Shown: piece by piece, positions 1-6,979 of the stretch | Numbering within the stretch: the first letter of the stretch is position 1 | Layout: each line of letters opens with the position of its first letter | Assembly: GCA_003694425.1 (NCBI GenBank) | Contig: RFJX01000114.1 | Location: 1 to 9,518 of the forward strand | Source: Gammaproteobacteria bacterium | GTDB taxonomy: Bacteria; Pseudomonadota; Gammaproteobacteria; J113 | Length of the DNA: 9,518 bases | Reading direction: 5' to 3' | Position numbers and translations under genes: made by a program | Notes under the pieces: model-generated | Database searches by the model: none | What the model saw: only the letters and a program-made list of their open reading frames with translations | Told to the model about the DNA's origin: nothing

Positions 1-118
1 GCAGGAGGACTTCGAGCAGTTCGGGGTGACGGAGCAGGAAATCGGGGTGACTGCGCAGATGGCGCACCACCGCCTGTGCCTCCGGCTCGCGTGCCGGGCG
101 CCGCCGGCTGCCGCTCAT
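1..118 (-). CDS. DUF484 family protein, N-terminal part (cut by window edge)
   Basis: Translation from the ATG at 118-116 gives 39 residues running off the window: a short Arg-rich start, then AQAVVRHLRSHPDFLLRHPE and LLEVLL. The 'HPDF...RHPELL' pattern is the N-terminal signature of the DUF484 family (E. coli YigA type), usually followed by a GAF-like domain, which lies outside this window. The start codon overlaps the stop of the RND pump gene (ATGA, 118-115), and an AGGAGG Shine-Dalgarno sits at 134-129, 10 nt upstream, so the gene is probably read from the pump mRNA by coupled translation. In E. coli the family member lies between dapF and xerC; here an efflux pump occupies the upstream position. 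The biochemical role of the family is not settled. Identification rests on the N-terminal motif only. Confidence 0.72.
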   Translation of the reverse strand, partial: MSGSRRRPAREPEAQAVVRHLRSHPDFLLRHPELLEVLL

Positions 119-3100
119 GCCGGCGCCGCCTCCTGCCGTCCCGGGGCGCGGCCGAACAGGTGGGCGAAGTCGTCCTGGATGGCGATCAGCGCCGGGACCA
201 GGAACAGGACCACGGCGGTGGTCACCGCCAGCCCGAAGACGATGGTCAGGGCCATGGGGATGAGGAACTGCGCCTGCAGCGAGCGCTCGAACAGCAACGG
301 CGTGAGCCCGCCGATGGTGGTGGCCGAGGTAAGGATCACCGCCCGCAGGCGGTCGCAGGCCCCGTCGATGATGGCATCGCGCAGGGGCTCGCTGCGGCGC
401 CGCTCGTCGATGGTGGTGACCAGTACGATGGAGTCGTTGACCACGATCCCGGACAGACCGATGAGCGCCACCATGCTGAGGATGGTGAGCTGAAAGCCCA
501 GCAACCAGTGTCCCAGCACCGCCCCCACCAGCCCCACCGGGATGATCGCCATCACCACCAGCGGACGGGTGTAGCTGGAGAAGACCCAGGCCAGGACGAT
601 GTAGATCGCCGCCAGTGCCACCAGCGCTCCGGAGCGCATGTCGCCGAAGGTCTCGGACTGTTCCTCCGCCTTCCCGGCGAAGCTGTACTGCAGGCCGTGC
701 CGGGCGGCCAGTTCCGGCAGCCCGGCATCGAGCAGGGCCTGGATCACTCCGCTGGTGTTGTTCACGCCCTTGGCAATCTCGCCGAAGACCGCCACCTGGC
801 GGCGGCCGTCCTCCCGGGGAATGGAGGCGAAGCCCAGTTCGTCACGAAACCGCACCACCTCGGTCAGGGGGACCTCATGTCCGGCGGGGGAGCGCAGATA
901 GAGGCGTTCCAGCACCCCGCCGTCGGTGACCTCGCGCGGGTAGAGCACCCGTACCGTCACCTCCTCCTCGCCGCGCGCGAAGCGCCGGGCGATGGCCCCC
1001 TCCAGGGCGTTGCGTACCTGGCGGCCGACCTCGGCGGTGGTGAAGCCCATCGCCTGGCCTTGCGGCGTCAGCTCCAGCACCGTCTCGGGTTTGCCCCAGG
1101 GCAGGTTGTCATTGACGTCGGAGACCCCGGGGATGCGCTCGAGCAGGGCGCGCAGCTCCAGTGCCGCCTGCTTCAATGTCGCCGGGTCGCCGCCGGCAAG
1201 CCGGACGTCGATATCCCGCCCCGGAGGTCCGCCCGCCATCGCCCGCAGGGTGAAGTTCTCCAGCCCCGGCCGGGGCCGGACCAGCGCGCGCCAGCGATCC
1301 AGCAGGGCCTGCATGCGCACCTCGCGCTGATCGGCCGGGGTGAACTCCGCGATGAGGCCACCGATGTTGTCGGTGCTGGTGCCGCCACCGCTCTTCTCCG
1401 GATCGATGTGGATGCCGAGCTTGATCAGGCTCATCCGCACCAGACCGCTGTCCTCGCCCGCCAGCTCGGCCGCGGCCTGGTGCAGGGCGCGGTCGACCTC
1501 CTCCAGCATCGCCGCCGTCTGCTCGCGCGTGGTGCCCGGTACCATCTCGACGTTGGCGAAGGCCACGTCCGATTCCGGCGTGGGGAAGAACTGGAAGCCC
1601 ACACGCCCCCCGGCGATTGCCCCCAGCGCCAGGATGACCGCGGCCAGGGCGAGTGCCACCGTGGTGTAGCGCCACGCCACGGCCCGCGCCACCAGGCGGC
1701 GAAAGGGACCGGAGCGGAGGCGGGCGAAGGCGGCATCGAAGCTGCGGCGGAACCGGAGAAACGGGTTGCCGGCGGCGTCATCGTGGGGAGAGAGGGCCTC
1801 GCGCAGATGGCCCGGCAGGACCAGGAAGCACTCGATGAGGGAGGCCATCAGGACCGTGATCACGACCAGCGGGATGGCGGAGATGATCTCGCCGATGATG
1901 CCCGAGATCACCAGCAGCGGGATGAAGGCGGCGATGGTGGTGAGGGTCGAACTGACCACCGGCGCGGCCATGCGGGTGGCACCGGTGACCGCCGCCTCCA
2001 CGGGACCGATCCCCGTGGCCGCGCGTGCCTGGGCATGCTCGCCGACGACGATGGCGTCGTCCACCACGATGCCGATGGCCATGATCAGGCCGAACAGGCT
2101 CACCATGTTGATGCTCTGCCCGCTCAGGTACATGAAGCCCATGGTGGCGAGCAGCGAGGCGGGGATGCCGACCGCGACCCAGAACGCCACCCTGCCGCTG
2201 AGAAACAGGAACAGGACGACCAGCACCAGCACCAGGCCGCTCGCGCCGTTCTCCAGCAGCACCTCGATGCGCTCGCGGATGAGGCGGGCCTCCTTGCCGT
2301 ACAGTTCGATCGAGAGATCGGCCGGATAGAGGGCACGGGCCTCCTGGAGATAGCGGTCCATGATGTCGGCCTGCTCCAGCGCGTCGGCGCTGGAGGCCCG
2401 CAGCACCCGCAGCTCGATGGCCGGATTGCCGTGGCGCCGGGCGACCCGGGCGCTGTCCTCGAAGGTATCCGATATGCGCGCGATGTCGTGCAGATAGACC
2501 TTGCCGCCGTCCGGCAGCGACTTCACCTCCACCGAGCCCATCTCCGCGGCCCATTTCTTCAGCCCGAGGCTGCGCACCTGGCGCACGCCACCCTCCAGTT
2601 CACCCGCCGGAAGGTCCTGGGAGTCCTCGCGGATGCGCGCGGCGATATCGGCGAGCTTGAGGTCCAGACGCCGCAGCATCGCCGGATCGACCTCCACCCA
2701 CAGTTCGTCGTCACGGGCGCCGAACAGATCGACCTTGGCGATGCCGCGGGCCAGCAGCTCGTCGCGCATGTCCTTGGCGATCGCCTTCAGGGCGCTCTCG
2801 GGATAGGGGCCGGAGACCACCACCCGGCCGATGGTGTCGTAGTGCTGGATCCGGCGGATGCGCGGGTCCTCGGCGTCCTCGGGCAGGGTCGTGATCTGGG
2901 ACACCGCCGACTCCACGTCGGAGAGGGCCTGCTGCATGTCGGTGCCGGGATGGAACTCGATCGCCACCGAGCCCATCCCCTCGAAGGAGGTCGAGGTGAC
3001 CTTCTTCACCCCGTCCAGAAAGCGCACCTCGGGCTCGATGGCCTGGACGATGTTGCTGTCGACGTCGCTGGCCGACGCCCCCGGCCATTCCACCGAAACG

Positions 3101-3252
3101 GTGATGAAGTCCACCGCGAAGTCGGGGAAGAACTGGCGGTTGAGCTGGGACAGGGCGAACAGTCCGGTCACCATCATCAGCGCCATCACCAGATTGGCGG
3201 CGGTGGCGTGGCGCGCGAAGATGCCGATCAGCCCCCCGGAGAGCGGATTCAC
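115..3252 (-). CDS. RND family (HAE1/AcrB-like) inner-membrane efflux pump
   Basis: The 1045-residue product has the normal length and double-repeat layout of AcrB-type proton-driven pumps. A first membrane helix lies at about 15-35, a large periplasmic region at about 36-335, five helices at about 338-480, a second periplasmic region at about 552-870, and five final helices at about 872-1022. The helix-4 proton-relay pair is present as D398-D399 in GIVVDDAIVVGE, matching AcrB D407/D408, and E405 matches E414. In helix 10 the AcrB lysine K940 is replaced: GIVVNDSIVLV places N939-D940 there, as in many non-AcrB HAE1 pumps. T975 in helix 11 fits AcrB T978. The gene starts with GTG at 3252, overlapping the adaptor stop by four bases (GTGA); a weak GAAGG lies upstream. 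With its adaptor it should export hydrophobic compounds across the envelope, but the substrate cannot be told. The outer-membrane partner must be encoded elsewhere. Confidence 0.95.
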   Translation of the reverse strand: MNPLSGGLIGIFARHATAANLVMALMMVTGLFALSQLNRQFFPDFAVDFITVSVEWPGASASDVDSNIVQAIEPEVRFLDGVKKVTSTSFEGMGSVAIEFHPGTDMQQALSDVESAVSQITTLPEDAEDPRIRRIQHYDTIGRVVVSGPYPESALKAIAKDMRDELLARGIAKVDLFGARDDELWVEVDPAMLRRLDLKLADIAARIREDSQDLPAGELEGGVRQVRSLGLKKWAAEMGSVEVKSLPDGGKVYLHDIARISDTFEDSARVARRHGNPAIELRVLRASSADALEQADIMDRYLQEARALYPADLSIELYGKEARLIRERIEVLLENGASGLVLVLVVLFLFLSGRVAFWVAVGIPASLLATMGFMYLSGQSINMVSLFGLIMAIGIVVDDAIVVGEHAQARAATGIGPVEAAVTGATRMAAPVVSSTLTTIAAFIPLLVISGIIGEIISAIPLVVITVLMASLIECFLVLPGHLREALSPHDDAAGNPFLRFRRSFDAAFARLRSGPFRRLVARAVAWRYTTVALALAAVILALGAIAGGRVGFQFFPTPESDVAFANVEMVPGTTREQTAAMLEEVDRALHQAAAELAGEDSGLVRMSLIKLGIHIDPEKSGGGTSTDNIGGLIAEFTPADQREVRMQALLDRWRALVRPRPGLENFTLRAMAGGPPGRDIDVRLAGGDPATLKQAALELRALLERIPGVSDVNDNLPWGKPETVLELTPQGQAMGFTTAEVGRQVRNALEGAIARRFARGEEEVTVRVLYPREVTDGGVLERLYLRSPAGHEVPLTEVVRFRDELGFASIPREDGRRQVAVFGEIAKGVNNTSGVIQALLDAGLPELAARHGLQYSFAGKAEEQSETFGDMRSGALVALAAIYIVLAWVFSSYTRPLVVMAIIPVGLVGAVLGHWLLGFQLTILSMVALIGLSGIVVNDSIVLVTTIDERRRSEPLRDAIIDGACDRLRAVILTSATTIGGLTPLLFERSLQAQFLIPMALTIVFGLAVTTAVVLFLVPALIAIQDDFAHLFGRAPGRQEAAPA

Positions 3253-4508
3253 GGGGTCCGCACCTTCAGACCGGGGGCGATTTCGGGGAAGGGGGTGGCG
3301 ACCACGCGGGTCCCCTCCGGCAGCTCCCCGCGGACCAGCAGGCGGTCTCCCAGGCGGCGCAGCACCTGCACCCGGCGGGCCACCAGGCGCCCGTCCTCTC
3401 CGATGACATAGACCGTGTCCTGTCCGACCACGGCGCGATCGGGCAGCTCGATCGCGTTGCGGTAGCGCCGGTCGGGCAGCTCGACCTCCACGAAGGCCCC
3501 CGGCCGCAGCGGCAGATCGACCCCTGCCTCCTTCAGCCGGGCATAGACGTCGATCCCGCCGCTGGCGCTCTCGATCTCGGCGTCGATGCGCTGGATCACG
3601 GCAGGGTAGCGCAAGACCTCGTCACCGATCCGCCAGATCACCTCTGCCGGCCGTCCGGTCAGCGCGCCGCTCTCCTCGGCAGCCGCGGCCAGCAGCCGGC
3701 CGTAGTCGGAATTGCCGAGCTGGAACACCGCATCCAGGTTGTGGGCGTCCACCAGGCGCGCAACCGGCTCGCCCACCTGCACATGCTCGCCTGGCGCGAC
3801 CCTGACCTCGGTCAGGAAGCCGTCGACGGGCGCCAGCAGATGCGTCTCCTCCAGATCCCGCTCTGCCCTGCGCAGACGCACCTCGAGCTGCCGCAGTTCG
3901 GCCGCCTGCTGGCGGATGCGCGCCCTGAGCGCGGCGATGCGCTGGCGCGCGGCGATGATCGCCTGCTGCGCCGCGTTGACGGCAAGGGCCGCCTGGTCCT
4001 CCGCCTGGGCACTGGCAGTGCCGCGCTGGCGCAGGTCGCGCACGCGCTCGTAGTCCGACCGGCGCAGCGCGAGCTGTTCCTCCAGGGCCTCGAGCAGGCG
4101 CTGCTCGGCCTCGAGCTGGCCCCGGTTCTCGTCCAGCCGGGCCCGTGCCTGCTCCAGCTGGGCCCGTCGCTCGGCCACTTCGGCCTCATAATTGAAGGGA
4201 TCGATGGTGACGAGTTCCTCGCCGGCACGCACAACGGCGCCTTCCACCAGCACCGGTGAGGTCCGGATGACCCTGCCGCTGACCAGCGGCGTGAGTTCGG
4301 CAACACTGGCCGCGCGCAGCTCGCCGTAGGCGCGCAGGCGAGGCTGCAGGTCGCGTGGCGCGACCGTCACCGCGGCCACGGTCCAGACGCGCTCGGCGGG
4401 GGGTTCCGGCAGGGCCCGGGGCCGGGTCGCCTGCAGATAGCCGAACACCAGGATGGCCGCTCCTACGAGCAGCAGGGGAAACAGGGTCCTGGCGATGCGG
4501 GTGATCAA
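3249..4508 (-). CDS. RND efflux periplasmic adaptor subunit (membrane fusion protein, HlyD/AcrA family)
   Basis: The 419-residue adaptor would link the downstream RND pump to an outer-membrane channel. It has an N-terminal membrane anchor at about 8-25 with no lipobox cysteine, so it is probably anchored by the helix rather than by lipid. Next come the first half of the lipoyl-like domain (about 66-105, ending ELVTIDPFNYEAEV), an Ala/Glu/Arg/Gln-rich coiled-coil hairpin (about 106-222), the second lipoyl half (LLAPVDGFLTEVRVAPGE, 224-241), and beta-barrel and membrane-proximal domains to the end. The start is TTG at 4508: GAGGAG at 4519-4514 sits 5 nt upstream, and no ATG or GTG in this frame fits as well. 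The stop overlaps the GTG start of the pump gene, so the two are coupled. Hairpin helices of about 55 residues are longer than in AcrA. Confidence 0.93.
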   Translation of the reverse strand: MITRIARTLFPLLLVGAAILVFGYLQATRPRALPEPPAERVWTVAAVTVAPRDLQPRLRAYGELRAASVAELTPLVSGRVIRTSPVLVEGAVVRAGEELVTIDPFNYEAEVAERRAQLEQARARLDENRGQLEAEQRLLEALEEQLALRRSDYERVRDLRQRGTASAQAEDQAALAVNAAQQAIIAARQRIAALRARIRQQAAELRQLEVRLRRAERDLEETHLLAPVDGFLTEVRVAPGEHVQVGEPVARLVDAHNLDAVFQLGNSDYGRLLAAAAEESGALTGRPAEVIWRIGDEVLRYPAVIQRIDAEIESASGGIDVYARLKEAGVDLPLRPGAFVEVELPDRRYRNAIELPDRAVVGQDTVYVIGEDGRLVARRVQVLRRLGDRLLVRGELPEGTRVVATPFPEIAPGLKVRTP

Positions 4509-4513
4509 GGCGA

Positions 4514-4519
4514 CTCCTC
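4514..4519 (-). promoter_or_regulatory. Ribosome binding site deciding the TTG start of the adaptor gene
   Basis: On the minus strand GAGGAG lies 5 nt upstream of the TTG at 4508-4506. It is the strongest Shine-Dalgarno in the 67-nt gap and is the reason for choosing the rare TTG start. Confidence 0.6.
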
Positions 4520-4575
4520 GAGACGGTAGCCCCCCATTCTAACCGGATCCGTCGTTACGGAACCCGCGCGGCCCT

Positions 4576-5664
4576 TCAGCACCGCGGCTCCAGCTCCGTG
4601 CGGATCAGTACCGGGGGCAATGCCCCCACACGGAGATAGGGCGAGAGCATCCCCGGCTGGTCGCGCAGGTGGTTGGACAGGATCTCCACCGAGTTCATCT
4701 GCCACAGGCCCCGGACCTCGCGCCGGCAGGCATAGGCCCGGGCGGGGGTCATCCCGCCGCGCGCCGCGGCGATCGCCAGCAGCACCCCGCGCGCCGTCAG
4801 CAGCGGCTGGTCCAGATGCACGTGATGGCCGCTGTACAGTCCCACCAGGTGCGCACTGTGGGGGCTCATCTGCGCCAGTTCGTGCTGCAGCTGCTGCCAC
4901 AGCTCCTCCAGCAGGCCGCTGCGCGGTCCCTGCCAGAGCTGGCGTCCGCGGCTGATGACCACGACGGGCAGTGGCGGCAGTGGCGGCGAGTTGCGCACCT
5001 GTGCCTCGCTGGTCCTGAAGCCGATCAGCTCCTCGCCCATGGTGTAGCGGGTCTTGCCCTGGGTGAGCATGCGCAAGGCCTGGTCTCTCGTCCCTTCCGG
5101 CAACCCCTCCGGCAGCCGCGGGATCCCGTAGCGCACCTCCGACACCCTGCCGCGCGGGGCCGTGACCAGGCGGTAGGGCGGAAGCTCGAAGCGCTCCGCC
5201 TGTTCGGGATGGGACGACTCCACCAGCACCAGCCCGGCGACTTCACCAGGCCAGTTGCGGGCCAGATACTGGCTGATCAGCCCACCGTAGGAGTGGCCGA
5301 CCAGGACCCAGCGGGGCCCGATCCCGGCACTGTGCAGGAGGCGGCGCAATTCCCTGGCAGAGCCGGCTGCGCTGCGTTCGACATTGCGGTAATCGCTGCG
5401 CCCATAGCCGGCGCGATCGTAACGGCACACCCGGGTGTAGCCGGAGAGCAGTCGTTGCAGGTTGATCCACTCCAGGCTCAGCCCCCCCAGCCCGGGCTCC
5501 AGGATCACCGCCGGCGCGCCCTGGCCCTCGCACTCGAGCCACAGGCGGTGGCCGCCTACGTCCACCATCTGCCCGGCACGGGCATGCGCGCACGGGAGCA
5601 TCAGCCCCAGCACCAGCAGGAGACCGCAGAGCCTGCCCGTCGATCGCTCATTCATGCCGTACAT
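4576..5664 (-). CDS. Secreted alpha/beta-fold hydrolase
   Basis: The 362-residue product begins with a signal peptide (hydrophobic 13-24, likely cleavage after AHARA near residue 30); C25 makes a lipoprotein possible, though LMLPC is a poor lipobox. The mature part is an alpha/beta hydrolase: the EPGLGG oxyanion loop (56-61), YDRAGYGRSD (82-91), the nucleophile elbow GHSYGG with S125 (123-128), strand 6 VLVESSHPEQ (146-155), and the catalytic-histidine loop SGHHVHLDQP with H280 (278-287). The acid is uncertain; E149 after strand 6 is a candidate. A tail of about 60 residues (303-362) follows the normal end of the fold and I do not recognise it. The substrate is unknown; an ester or amide is likely. 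The ATG at 5664 is preceded by GGGAG (5675-5671) with 6-nt spacing, better placed than the second ATG at 5655. It lies 67 nt upstream of the efflux genes on the same strand and may be co-transcribed with them. Confidence 0.88.
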   Translation of the reverse strand: MYGMNERSTGRLCGLLLVLGLMLPCAHARAGQMVDVGGHRLWLECEGQGAPAVILEPGLGGLSLEWINLQRLLSGYTRVCRYDRAGYGRSDYRNVERSAAGSARELRRLLHSAGIGPRWVLVGHSYGGLISQYLARNWPGEVAGLVLVESSHPEQAERFELPPYRLVTAPRGRVSEVRYGIPRLPEGLPEGTRDQALRMLTQGKTRYTMGEELIGFRTSEAQVRNSPPLPPLPVVVISRGRQLWQGPRSGLLEELWQQLQHELAQMSPHSAHLVGLYSGHHVHLDQPLLTARGVLLAIAAARGGMTPARAYACRREVRGLWQMNSVEILSNHLRDQPGMLSPYLRVGALPPVLIRTELEPRC

Positions 5665-5723
5665 CTGTCACTCCCGGTCGTCACGGGTCATCGAGGCCGG
5701 GACGACGTACCGGCCGGACTCTT

Positions 5724-5747
5724 CCTCAAGGAAGCTCTGGACAAGTC
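5724..5747 (+). repeat. Left terminal inverted repeat of the fold-back element
   Basis: The core AAGGAAGCTCTGGACAAGTC (5728-5747) is the exact reverse complement of 5871-5890. The four outer bases CCTC pair with 5891-5894 apart from one mismatch. Confidence 0.92.
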
Positions 5748-5870
5748 ATGGCACGCGATATCGCCGCTGGATTCCGCCATTTCTGCGTTACAAGCCTTTG
5801 AAATAGCTTGCTATTCCATGCGTCTTGCGCCTTGAACTGGCGAATTCCACCTGACGATCTCATCGCACCA

Positions 5871-5894
5871 GACTTGTCCAGAGCTTCCTTAAGG
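5871..5894 (-). repeat. Right terminal inverted repeat of the fold-back element
   Basis: GACTTGTCCAGAGCTTCCTT (5871-5890) exactly mirrors the left repeat. It ends 57 nt beyond the stop codon of the desulfidase gene, so transcripts of that gene that are not terminated would run into the hairpin. Confidence 0.92.
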
Positions 5895-5951
5895 ATGGCA
5901 CAATAGAGATGGAAAAGTTCCCGCCGCCGGATTGCGCGGCCTCCCCGGTGC

Positions 5952-6902
5952 TCAGACGGCGGCCCGCAGCGCCAGGGCGTCGGGATAGGGGCGGAAGTAA
6001 TACTGCTGATCCAGCCAGGGGTCCGGGTTGCGACGCAGGTGATGGCGCAGGAGCGTCAGCGGCGCGGCCAGTGGTACCTCGGCGCTGCGGTAGGAGCCGA
6101 ACAGGTCCAGCAGCTCCCGCCTGTCCGCCGGCGCCAGGCGGCGCCGGAAGTGGCCAAGGATGTGCTGCAGCACGTTGTAGTGCTGCGCCCGCGAGACCCG
6201 CTTCGACAGCACCTCCATGAACCGGCGGATGTAGCGTCCGCGGCGCTCCGCCAGGGTCTCCCGCGTGACGCCGGAAACGATGCGGCCGAGCCCGGTGTAG
6301 GCATCGGACCCGCGTGCCATCAGCAACAGCTTGTGGGCGGCGTGGAAACGGATGAAGCCGGCCAGGTCGTCCGCCCCGAGCCGGTACCAGCGATGCAGGC
6401 ACCAGACCCGTTCCAGGAAGTTCTCCCGCAACACCGGGTCGTTGAGGCGACCTGCCTCCTCGATCGGCACCAGCGGGCAACGGGTCCTGAAGTGGTGGAC
6501 GAACATCCCCGTACCGGTGCGACCAGCCGCTGTGCCGTCCTCGTTCGCAACGGCCACCCGCTCCATGCCGCAGCTGGGCGAGTTGCGCTGCACGATGAGC
6601 CCGCAGATCCTGCCGTCGAATTCGTCCGCGCGGCGGGCCGCAACCTCGCGCATGCGCCCGGTGAGGTCCAGCGAATGGTCTCTGGAGCCCACCAGCCGGA
6701 TCTCGCCATTGCGCCGCCGGAGATGGATCGGTGACCTGGGTACGCCCAGGCCCGCCTCCAGCTCGGGGCAGACCGGAACGAATTCCAGCTCCCGGGCGAG
6801 GCGGTCGGTGACGAAGCGGTCGCGCTTGTGGCCACCGTCGTAACGGACAGGCTGGCCGAGGATGCAGGCGCTGACGGCGACACGGGGACGGGGTGGCTGC
6901 AT
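5952..6902 (-). CDS. rudS: RudS-type tRNA 4-thiouridine desulfidase (TudS/DUF523-DUF1722 fusion)
   Basis: The 316-residue protein has two fused domains. Residues 6-150 are DUF523 (TudS): SACILGQPVRYDGGHK (11-26), CPELEAGLGVPRSPI (45-59) and RNSPSCG (106-112). The three cysteines C13, C45 and C111 are placed as the ligands of the TudS [4Fe-4S] cluster, and E47 and the serines at 108/110 lie where catalytic residues are expected. Residues about 180-305 are DUF1722 (YbgA-like), with FIRFHAAHKLLLMA and a basic C-terminal half. Proteins of this fused type, described as RudS in Pseudomonas, remove sulfur from s4U in tRNA, restoring uridine; DUF1722 is thought to let the enzyme act on tRNA. The ATG at 6902 has GGAG at 6914-6911 (8-nt spacing). 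The frame stays open far upstream, but that part is antisense to the neighbouring genes. It is divergent from a B12-type MerR regulator and photolyase, matching the known ybgA-phr neighbourhood, and is probably under the same operator. Confidence 0.9.
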   Translation of the reverse strand: MQPPRPRVAVSACILGQPVRYDGGHKRDRFVTDRLARELEFVPVCPELEAGLGVPRSPIHLRRRNGEIRLVGSRDHSLDLTGRMREVAARRADEFDGRICGLIVQRNSPSCGMERVAVANEDGTAAGRTGTGMFVHHFRTRCPLVPIEEAGRLNDPVLRENFLERVWCLHRWYRLGADDLAGFIRFHAAHKLLLMARGSDAYTGLGRIVSGVTRETLAERRGRYIRRFMEVLSKRVSRAQHYNVLQHILGHFRRRLAPADRRELLDLFGSYRSAEVPLAAPLTLLRHHLRRNPDPWLDQQYYFRPYPDALALRAAV

Positions 6903-6951
6903 GGTGGCTGCTCCGCAATGGTCGAATACCAGATGTATCTTAGACATATAA

Positions 6952-6979
6952 CTTGTACAAAGCAAACATTCTTGTACAA
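6952..6979 (-). promoter_or_regulatory. Promoter of the desulfidase gene (overlaps the divergent promoter)
   Basis: On the minus strand TTGTAC (6979-6974) can serve as -35 and TACAAG (6957-6952) as -10, with a 16-nt spacer. Transcription would start near 6945, leaving a leader of about 43 nt that contains the GGAG ribosome site. The -10 matches TATAAT at only 4 of 6 positions. The AT-rich TTATAT just downstream is an alternative -10, but it lacks a well-spaced -35. Confidence 0.45.
6953..6979. promoter_or_regulatory. Operator: paired TTGTACAA boxes, MlrA/LitR-like
   Basis: Two perfect 8-bp palindromes, TTGTACAA at 6953-6960 and 6972-6979, are separated by 11 bp. Read as TTGTACA-N13-TGTACAA, the pair closely resembles the reported E. 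coli MlrA box (TTGTACA-N12-TGTACAA core), and MlrA belongs to the same MerR/B12-domain group as the regulator encoded next to it. A weaker relative, ATGTAT with ACAT seven bases further on (6933-6947), lies toward the desulfidase gene at a spacing of about 20 bp. Each box overlaps a -35 or -10 element in both directions, so a bound regulator should block both promoters. Binding by this regulator is an inference. Confidence 0.65.

Larger units (their letters stand above)
5724..5894. mobile_element. MITE-like fold-back element without transposase
   Basis: A 171-bp block is bounded by 24-bp inverted repeats (5724-5747 and 5871-5894, 23/24 matching, with a perfect 20-bp core). The interior is also an imperfect palindrome: TGGATTCCGCCA (5768-5779) faces TGGAATTCGCCA on the opposite strand (5837-5848), and a central hairpin, GAAATAGC-TT-GCTATTCC at 5800-5817, sits on the same axis as the terminal repeats (about 5809). 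There is no transposase and no ORF of note; the longest plus-strand reading from the ATG at 5748 is 17 codons. No convincing target-site duplication is visible: the bases outside the 20-bp core differ (CCTC on the left, AAGG on the right, read outward as near-palindromic CCTCAAGG and CCTTAAGG). Size, symmetry and lack of coding fit a miniature inverted-repeat element mobilised in trans. The IS family cannot be assigned safely from the termini. Confidence 0.8.

Noticed and set aside
76..3411. 1111-codon open frame on the plus strand opposite the RND pump
   Set aside because: It is antisense to a clear pump gene. Its product is low-complexity, rich in His, Gln, Asp, Gly and Arg, as expected from a GC-rich shadow frame, and shows no family motif.
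4546..4561. Small hairpin (TCCGT-aacg-ACGGA) and TAGAAT in the gap before the adaptor gene
   Set aside because: The hairpin has no U-tract, so it is not a convincing terminator. TAGAAT resembles a -10, but I see no -35 at proper spacing. The gap could be simply intra-operonic.
5748..5801. Seventeen-codon reading frame inside the fold-back element (MARDIAAGF...)
   Set aside because: It lies inside the palindrome, has no ribosome site and ends at the central hairpin; most likely chance.
5895..5951. Terminator for the desulfidase gene
   Set aside because: A 4-bp GCCG/CGGC stem followed by a short TTTT a few bases later is too weak to call.
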